A stretch of DNA of 64,000 bases from the NCBI RefSeq assembly GCF_002993335.1, contig NZ_PVNS01000003.1, positions 62,001 through 126,000 on the forward strand, given 5' to 3'. Made by a program: the position numbers and the translations under genes. The stretch's first letter is position 1; every line of letters starts with the position of its first letter. This DNA is from Alkalicoccus urumqiensis (GTDB taxonomy: Bacteria > Bacillota > Bacilli > Bacillales > Salisediminibacteriaceae). The notes under the pieces were generated by a model that ran no database searches, had not been told where the DNA came from, and worked only from the letters and a program-made list of their open reading frames with translations. Positions 58,246-64,000 of the stretch are shown in pieces.

Positions 58246-59748
58246 ATGCTCAGCCCGATGAAAAAGCTCACCGAAGCAAGCTACTTAACCGCAGAAAATG
58301 CGTCCGGATACCGTGCGGTCCTGCGCTATTTCTACATCCAGCATGAACGGATGCGCGACTACCTCGCCCCGGAGGAAGTCCTCGCCCACCTGCAGTCGCT
58401 GCCGGCCTATGCCGAAACCGACGAAAACACCCTGCTCCAGCAGCTCGCCCAGCTCGTCAAATGGGGCAACCTCCATGCGCGGCAGGACATGACAAACGCC
58501 CGCACGATCGAAGAGTACAAAAAGAAACGGTTCCGCTACCAGGCCACCCCCTACACGATCGAAATCGAACGCATGACCATCCAGCTTGAAACGATGAACC
58601 AGGAACAATTCGGTGGTTCCCTCGAAAAATCCCAGTTCGACCGGCTGCTCGACAACCTCGGCCGCCTCAACCAGGAAATCACCGGCGGGCTCCCCTCCGG
58701 CACCGAGGCTTCCATGCGGCTGTGGGAAGACATTCTTCAGTCCTTTCAGACGATCCGCACAAGCACCGCAGACTACGTCGCCTACATACACAGCGAACAA
58801 ACCGACCAGCGCATGCAGAGCGACGCCTTTCTCGTCTACAAAAACCAGTTCACCACCTACCTGCGCGACTTCATTATCTCGCTGCAGCGCACCTCCCTCC
58901 AGATCATCGACCAGCTGGAACAGATCCGTCCGGAAAAAATGACGCTCTTTATCGAGACGCTCATCGAACACCGGAGAGGCGTGCCGAGGCTGGAGGACGT
59001 TTCCGCTTCGGATATCGACAGCTGGGAAACCGAATTCCGCAGCCTCTGGCAGGCGGTGCTGGACTGGTTTATCGGCTCCGACGGCCGCCAGAGCGAGCTG
59101 GAGATGCTGCAGATTCAGACGAACGAAATGATCCGCCGCATCACGCGCTACGTGCAGCGGCTGAGTGAACGGCGCCACGAGCACCAGAGCCGCCGGCAGG
59201 AGTACCTTCACCTGAGCCGGATGTTTGCAGAAACCGGCACGATCGAAGAGGCGCACCGTCTCGCCGGCATGGTATTCGGTCCGGAGAGCGTGCGTCACCT
59301 CCGCATGAGCGGGGATACGACCGACCTGCTTCATCAGGACGTGTGGGATCAGCCGCCGGAAGTCATTCCTATAAAACCGCGTGTCCGCCAGTACCGGGAA
59401 AAGACGAAAGCCGGAGCTCTGCAGTCCAATGAAGCGAAAAAAGAGGCTTATTTACAGGAAGTCCGGCGGGAGCAGGAACAGGAGCGCCGGCTCATCGATA
59501 CGTATTTTTCCGACGGGCCGCTCACGCTGTCCACAGTAGAGCGCGTGCAGCCGGAAGTCCGCAAAATGCTTCTCGCCTGGATCGGCCGCGCCGCCGCGCA
59601 TCCGGAACGGACAGTGAAAACGGATTACGGCTTTTCCGTGCACGTGGCCATTCACCGCGGCACCCGCATTACGCTCCCGGCAGAGGATGGCGTCATGACG
59701 ATGCCGGACGTGACGTTTACGATTAAAGGAGAGAACCCTTATGTTTGA
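58246..59748 (+). CDS. jetA: Wadjet protein JetA (TIGR02677 family)
   Basis: A 500-residue kleisin-like subunit of the Wadjet SMC defence complex. The start follows AGAAGGAGGCGGAACCG. The N-terminus, SGYRAVLRYFYIQHERMRDY, and the stretch LVKWGNLHARQDMTNARTIE with EEYKKKRFRYQATP are characteristic of the TIGR02677 branch (type II-like Wadjet). The middle is long and helical. The gene order A-B-C is as in known systems and the genes overlap by 8 and 4 nt. Wadjet recognises and cleaves closed circular plasmids. Confidence 0.92.
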   Translation: MLSPMKKLTEASYLTAENASGYRAVLRYFYIQHERMRDYLAPEEVLAHLQSLPAYAETDENTLLQQLAQLVKWGNLHARQDMTNARTIEEYKKKRFRYQATPYTIEIERMTIQLETMNQEQFGGSLEKSQFDRLLDNLGRLNQEITGGLPSGTEASMRLWEDILQSFQTIRTSTADYVAYIHSEQTDQRMQSDAFLVYKNQFTTYLRDFIISLQRTSLQIIDQLEQIRPEKMTLFIETLIEHRRGVPRLEDVSASDIDSWETEFRSLWQAVLDWFIGSDGRQSELEMLQIQTNEMIRRITRYVQRLSERRHEHQSRRQEYLHLSRMFAETGTIEEAHRLAGMVFGPESVRHLRMSGDTTDLLHQDVWDQPPEVIPIKPRVRQYREKTKAGALQSNEAKKEAYLQEVRREQEQERRLIDTYFSDGPLTLSTVERVQPEVRKMLLAWIGRAAAHPERTVKTDYGFSVHVAIHRGTRITLPAEDGVMTMPDVTFTIKGENPYV

Positions 59749-60880
59749 TGAGAAAGCGGTCGACGCTCTGGATATTCTGCTGCATCAGTTCTGGGTGCTT
59801 CGAAGCCGCGAACCGAAGGCGTACCAGCTCATCCGGGAAAGAGAAAAAGTGCTGCGCCGCTATATCGAGGATAAATTCGGTCTGCACCTGCTCGTCCACC
59901 CCCACGTTATTAAGCTGGAAAAAATCCCGGTGGAACCGAAAGCCTGGATGGGACTTGCGGGCTTTCAGGAAAAGCGGGACTACGTGCTGTTCTGTTCGGC
60001 GATGGCGTTTCTGGAAGAGAAGGCGGTGGAGGAGCAGTTTCTTCTGTCCGAGCTGACAGAAGAGATCCGGCAGATGGAAGAAGACGTGGACTGGACGGTG
60101 TATACCCACCGCAAATCGCTTATCCGCGCGTTGAAAGCGCTGACAGATCTGGAGCTTATCCGGCTCGTCGACGGCCATCTGCAGCCGTTTGATATGGATC
60201 AGGAGCAGGAAGTGCTCTATGAAACGACGGTGTACGGCAGCTATTTTCTGCGTGCGTTTCCGGCCCCGCTGTCGTCGTTTTCCGGCGTGGATGCGGTTCA
60301 GCAGGCAGAGCAGGATATGCAGCGCGACCACGAGCGCCGGCGCCGCGTCTACCGGAAGCTGTTTTTCACCCCGGCCGTGCAGCGTGAAGGGGCGGATGAT
60401 GCTGATTTTCTGTATATCCGCACGCACCGGAGCTGGCTGATGGAGGATATTGAATCGCACTCCCCGTTCCGGCTCCGGGTGTTTAAAAATACGGCGCTGC
60501 TGACGGTGGACCATCCGAAGCCGTCCCAGACCGTATTTCCGGATACAAAGGCCGTCTCGGACGTGCTGCTGCAGCTGGCTTCGGTACTGCACGAGGAGCG
60601 CGGGACACTGGAGGTATTCGAGACCGGCGAAGTGCTTCTGACACACGGAGAGTTTGAGGCGCTGCTTGAGAAAACACGGCGCCGCTTTGGGAGCGGCTGG
60701 GCGAAGTACCTGCGGGAAAGTTCAGTGCAGGCGGTGAAAAAGGAATGCCTGGAAGCGATGAAAGCGTGGGAGATGGCCGTGGAATCGCACGATCAGGCAA
60801 TGATCTACGTACAGCCGGCTGCCGGTATTCTTGCCGGCACGTATCCGGACGATTATGAAGACGGGGAGGCAGACTCATGA
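59741..60880 (+). CDS. jetB: Wadjet protein JetB (TIGR02678 family)
   Basis: A 379-residue KITE-like winged-helix subunit. The start follows AAAGGAGAGAACCCTT and overlaps jetA. Typical stretches are FWVLRSREPKAYQLIREREK, FQEKRDYVLFCSAMAFLEEK, DVDWTVYTHRKSLIRALKAL and HRSWLMEDIESHSPFRLRVF. It bridges the kleisin JetA and the SMC-like JetC. Its stop overlaps the jetC start as ATGA. Confidence 0.92.
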   Translation: MFDEKAVDALDILLHQFWVLRSREPKAYQLIREREKVLRRYIEDKFGLHLLVHPHVIKLEKIPVEPKAWMGLAGFQEKRDYVLFCSAMAFLEEKAVEEQFLLSELTEEIRQMEEDVDWTVYTHRKSLIRALKALTDLELIRLVDGHLQPFDMDQEQEVLYETTVYGSYFLRAFPAPLSSFSGVDAVQQAEQDMQRDHERRRRVYRKLFFTPAVQREGADDADFLYIRTHRSWLMEDIESHSPFRLRVFKNTALLTVDHPKPSQTVFPDTKAVSDVLLQLASVLHEERGTLEVFETGEVLLTHGEFEALLEKTRRRFGSGWAKYLRESSVQAVKKECLEAMKAWEMAVESHDQAMIYVQPAAGILAGTYPDDYEDGEADS

Positions 60881-63800
60881 GCGGAGAACAATGGCAGATG
60901 AACCGGGCCGGCCTGGTGAATTTCTGGTACTACGACAAAGAAGTATTTTCTTTTGAAGACGGCAAACTGCTGCTCCGCGGAGCGAACGGATCGGGTAAAT
61001 CGGTGACGATGCAGAGCATTCTGCCGGTACTTCTCGACGGCCGGAAATCACCGGACCGGCTTGATCCGTTCGGATCCCGGGCGAGGCGGATGGAGGATTA
61101 CCTTCTCGGCGAAAAAGAAGTGTCCGGCCACGAAGAGCGGACAGGGTACCTGTTCCTCGAGTACATAAAGCCGGAAAGCGGCCAGTACATAACGACCGGC
61201 ATCGGTATGCAGGCGCGCCGCGGAAAGCCGATGAAATCGTGGTACTTTCTGATTACCGACAACCGCCGGGCGGAAGTCGACTTTCCGCTTACACTGACCC
61301 ATACCGGGGAAGAAATTCCGCTGTCAGAAAAAGAGCTGGAAAACCGGATTGCCTCCGGCGGGCACGTCGTAAAGACGCAGAAAGAATACATGGAGCTCGT
61401 GAACCGTTATGTATTTGGCTTTCACTCCATGGAGGCGTACGAAGATTTAATTAAGCTGCTCATTCAGCTGCGCAGCCCGAAGCTTTCGAAGGATTTTAAG
61501 CCGACAGTTATTTATGAAATTCTTGAGTCGGCGCTTCCGCCGCTTAAGGATGACGAGATCCGCTACCTGTCCGATACGATCGAGCAGATGGATCAGACGC
61601 AGCAGCAGATCGAACAGCTCCGTCAGGAAAAAGAATCGGCCGGCCGGGTCGTTTCCGCCTACGACCGCTATAACCGCTACGTCGCCGCAGAGCGGGCGGC
61701 GAAGTGGAAGCAGGCGTCGGCAAAGCGCACCGGTGCCGAAGACGAGAAAGACCGGCTCACCGCCCTCGAGGAGGAGCTAGCTGCACGTGCGGAAGAACTC
61801 GAGAAGGAAGAAACGATGCAGCGTGCCGTGGTGGATCGGCTGGAAACGGAGCAGGAGCAGCTGCAGCACCATGAAGTGTGGGCGCTGGAAAAACGCCTTG
61901 GCGAAATACAGACAGAAACGGCACGCTACGAGAAAGAAGCAGTGCGGCTGGAGGAAAAACGCGACGGAAAGCAGCGCGAGTACGGCGTGAAAAAGGCCGG
62001 CCTCGATGACGTCAACCAGGAGCAGCGGCAGGAGAAACAGCGCCGGGCTGATCTGTATCTGGATATGGAAGGGGCGGCGGAAGCAGCGTCGTTTTCCTCC
62101 CACACGGCGCACAGAGAGGACCTGGAGCGCCTCGGGGAGAAGGATCACAGCTTTGATGTGTGGAATAAGGCGGTGCGCGGCCACCGGGAGCATCTGCGGG
62201 AGGCGCTCGCCCTGCTGGAGGAGAAGGAGCGTCAGGAGGTCCGGTTCCGGGAGCTGGAGCGGATGTCGTCGGAGCAGAAGCAGGCGCTTGATTATACGGT
62301 GCAGGAATACCGCCGTGCGGGCCGGTGGTACAGCGAGGAGCTGCAGAAGCTGGAGGATGCTGTATTTCAGTGGATTGCGGAGCGGCCGGAGCTTGAGGTG
62401 ACGCAGGAGGAGAGACGGAGTGTGTCGCGGCTGCTTCAGGGACTGGAAGACGAGACGGACTACAGTGGTGTGACGGATCTTTTGTTTGAGCGCATCGACC
62501 GGTTCCGGGATCGTGTGCAGGAGGCGCGGGCCGGGGTGCTGGAAGCGGTCCGGCAGAAGCAGGAGGAAAAGCGGCAGGCCGAAGCGACTTATGAGGACAC
62601 GGCTTCGAGGAAGATGATCGAGCCCGAACGTGCGGAGGGAACGGTCCAGCACCGGGAAACGCTCGCGCGGCAGGGCACGGGAGCGGTGCCGTTTTATGAA
62701 GCGGTGGAGTTTAAAGAGGAAGTGCCGGAAGCGGAGCGTGCACAGCTTGAAGCGGCGCTCGCGGAGGCGGGCATTCTCGACAGTCTGCTGACAGCGGAGC
62801 GGGTGACACCGGTGGAGGACGCCGTTTTCGTTCCGGATGCCCGCATGCTCGTCCCGACGCTTGCCGACTATTTGAAGGCGGATGTTGAAGCCGGATCGCC
62901 GGTACCGGCCGCTGTGGCAGCGGAAGTGCTTCAGTCGATTCCGCTGGATGTCAGTGAGGCGGGAATAGCAGTCGGAATGGACGGGACGTATCAGCTCGGG
63001 CCGGTTCAGGGACATGCGCCGAAGCAGGAACAGGCACGCTACATCGGCCGGACCTCGCGGAAGCGGCACCGGGAAGAGCAGCTCCGGCTGCTGGAAGAGG
63101 AGATCGGACGTCTGAAACAGGAGGAGGAAGCGCTCCTGGAAAAAAGGGCGGAAAAAGATGCGGAGCTGGAGCGGATCCGGCACTGGAAAAGCGTGTTTCC
63201 GAAAAATATGATCGTTGAAGATATTTCCCGGGAAATGGAGCAGCTGAAACAAAAGCAGTCGCTGCAGGCGGAGCAGCTGGAGCAGACAGATGCCGTGTGG
63301 AAGCAGGTTCAGGTGGAGCTCGGCCGGCTGCAGCAGAAGCTGTATACGTATTCCCACCTGTTCTCCTTCGATCTCACAGCCGAAGCGGTCCGGGAGGCGG
63401 CGGAGGAGATGGAGGCGTATCAGGAAATGCTGCAGGAGCTGCAGAACGTTTCCGTCCGCCTCGGTGCTCTCCAGAGCAGGGAACGTGACCTGCAGGAAAC
63501 GCTTCGTGATATTGAAGAAGAGCTCGACTACCTGCAGGGGGAAAAACATGCTGCAGAAAGCCAGGCGGAACGGAGCCGGCATCAGGCTTCGGCGCTGGAG
63601 GAGCAGCTGAAGCTCGAAGGGGCTGATGCGCTCCGGGAGAAGATTCAGCTCGTCCGCAGCCGGCTTCATGAGGCGAAAGAAGAGCTGGAAACAGTGATCC
63701 GGAGCCGTCCGGAAGTGCGCGGAGATCTGAAGCGTACGAAGGAGCAGCTGGATGGCGCCGGAGAAAAGCATAGGTTCTGGACAGCGATGGAAAAAGCGTG

Positions 63801-64000
63801 GGAGGAATCCGTGAAGCAGGAAGTCCGCCGCGGCTTTATTGCTCCGGAAAACGATTCGGCCGAAAGCGTACTTCAGGAGACGGAATCAGCGCTTTCTTCC
63901 TTTGAAAAACCGAAGCTGCTGGAGCAGCTGACAAAAGCCGTTCTGGAAGAGCAGGGCGTTTTGTCGGAATACCGGATGGCGCACCGCACCGAGGAAGCAG
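60877..64000 (+). CDS. jetC: Wadjet protein JetC, SMC-like ATPase (TIGR02680 family), cut by window edge
   Basis: At least 1041 residues are visible and the frame is still open at the edge. The N-terminal ATPase half has NRAGLVNFWYYDKEVFSFED and the Walker A loop RGANGSGKSVTMQS (about 34-47). A Q-loop region, FLEYIKPESGQYI, and RYVFGFHSMEAYEDLIKLL follow. From about residue 230 the chain is dominated by long coiled-coil segments, with an apparent hinge-like region near 600-700. The C-terminal signature and Walker B, and the nuclease gene jetD, should lie to the right. The ATP motor extrudes DNA loops to find small circles. Antisense frames here are shadows. Confidence 0.93.
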   Translation, partial: MSGEQWQMNRAGLVNFWYYDKEVFSFEDGKLLLRGANGSGKSVTMQSILPVLLDGRKSPDRLDPFGSRARRMEDYLLGEKEVSGHEERTGYLFLEYIKPESGQYITTGIGMQARRGKPMKSWYFLITDNRRAEVDFPLTLTHTGEEIPLSEKELENRIASGGHVVKTQKEYMELVNRYVFGFHSMEAYEDLIKLLIQLRSPKLSKDFKPTVIYEILESALPPLKDDEIRYLSDTIEQMDQTQQQIEQLRQEKESAGRVVSAYDRYNRYVAAERAAKWKQASAKRTGAEDEKDRLTALEEELAARAEELEKEETMQRAVVDRLETEQEQLQHHEVWALEKRLGEIQTETARYEKEAVRLEEKRDGKQREYGVKKAGLDDVNQEQRQEKQRRADLYLDMEGAAEAASFSSHTAHREDLERLGEKDHSFDVWNKAVRGHREHLREALALLEEKERQEVRFRELERMSSEQKQALDYTVQEYRRAGRWYSEELQKLEDAVFQWIAERPELEVTQEERRSVSRLLQGLEDETDYSGVTDLLFERIDRFRDRVQEARAGVLEAVRQKQEEKRQAEATYEDTASRKMIEPERAEGTVQHRETLARQGTGAVPFYEAVEFKEEVPEAERAQLEAALAEAGILDSLLTAERVTPVEDAVFVPDARMLVPTLADYLKADVEAGSPVPAAVAAEVLQSIPLDVSEAGIAVGMDGTYQLGPVQGHAPKQEQARYIGRTSRKRHREEQLRLLEEEIGRLKQEEEALLEKRAEKDAELERIRHWKSVFPKNMIVEDISREMEQLKQKQSLQAEQLEQTDAVWKQVQVELGRLQQKLYTYSHLFSFDLTAEAVREAAEEMEAYQEMLQELQNVSVRLGALQSRERDLQETLRDIEEELDYLQGEKHAAESQAERSRHQASALEEQLKLEGADALREKIQLVRSRLHEAKEELETVIRSRPEVRGDLKRTKEQLDGAGEKHRFWTAMEKAWEESVKQEVRRGFIAPENDSAESVLQETESALSSFEKPKLLEQLTKAVLEEQGVLSEYRMAHRTEEA

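Noticed and set aside
61777-63771. 664-codon open frame on the minus strand
   Set aside because: Antisense of jetC coiled-coil codons; Leu/Arg/His-rich low-complexity translation.

Overview
The window looks like chromosomal DNA of a moderately GC-rich member of the Bacillaceae, plausibly a salt- or alkali-adapted lineage. The reasons are strong AGGAGG-type ribosome binding sites, many GTG/TTG starts, and low-GC Firmicute families (class III fructose-bisphosphatase, PaiA-type acetyltransferase, CwlK-type peptidase, YczE-type membrane protein, a XylR-type ROK repressor, a CcpA cre box). Several acidic exported lipoproteins add to this. No rRNA or tRNA gene was seen, and the genus assignment is inference.

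Layout. 1-2.5 kb: a PadR/DUF2812 pair running off the left edge, small genes, and a tandemly duplicated spaced-repeat array. 2.7-9.3 kb: fbp, an exported protein bracketed by a duplicated terminator, a CwlK-like peptidase, an XRE-ImmA/IrrE-PIN three-gene module and a homocysteine methyltransferase. 9.5-21 kb: a second repeat array, small lipoproteins, a pRiA4b-type protein, a complete IS200/IS605 element (tnpA plus tnpB), a universal stress protein, a PAS-GGDEF-EAL protein, and a MerR regulator with its MFS exporter. 21-35 kb: an accessory, defence-rich region. It holds a visibly AT-rich four-gene type II CBASS operon (Cap4-like SAVED effector, CD-NTase, Cap2, Cap3). Two divergent phospholipase-D-like/SF2 helicase proteins follow, flanked by HIT and NUDIX genes. 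35-43 kb: small membrane proteins and lipoproteins, a two-component system with a Met-rich sensor domain, and an MBL-fold hydrolase. 43.5-54.7 kb: a complete glucuronide/hexuronate catabolic cluster, interrupted only by a toxin-antitoxin-like pair. 55-58 kb: paiA, MarR/YczE and stress genes. 58.2 kb to the right edge: Wadjet jetA, jetB and the start of jetC.

How the genes work together. The hexuronate genes make one pathway. A GPH symporter imports glucuronide, UidA releases glucuronate, UxaC isomerises it, an SDR reductase gives mannonate, UxuA dehydrates it to KDG, and KdgK and Eda finish to pyruvate and glyceraldehyde-3-phosphate. Three XylR-like operators, each next to a TATAAT box, precede kdgK-uidA, the transporter and uxaC, and a ROK repressor gene sits among them. 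A perfect cre box adds catabolite control. Jet, CBASS and possibly the helicase pair protect against plasmids and phage.

The most unusual signal is not a gene. Five loci carry arrays of a short motif repeated every 21 nt (nine units in the complete ones). Four of the five array types/loci have exactly one 19-nt step at the same place, between units 4 and 5. The motif itself differs between array classes. The arrays lie in intergenic DNA, usually beyond a terminator, and the 19-nt step breaks any reading frame, which points to a non-coding role.
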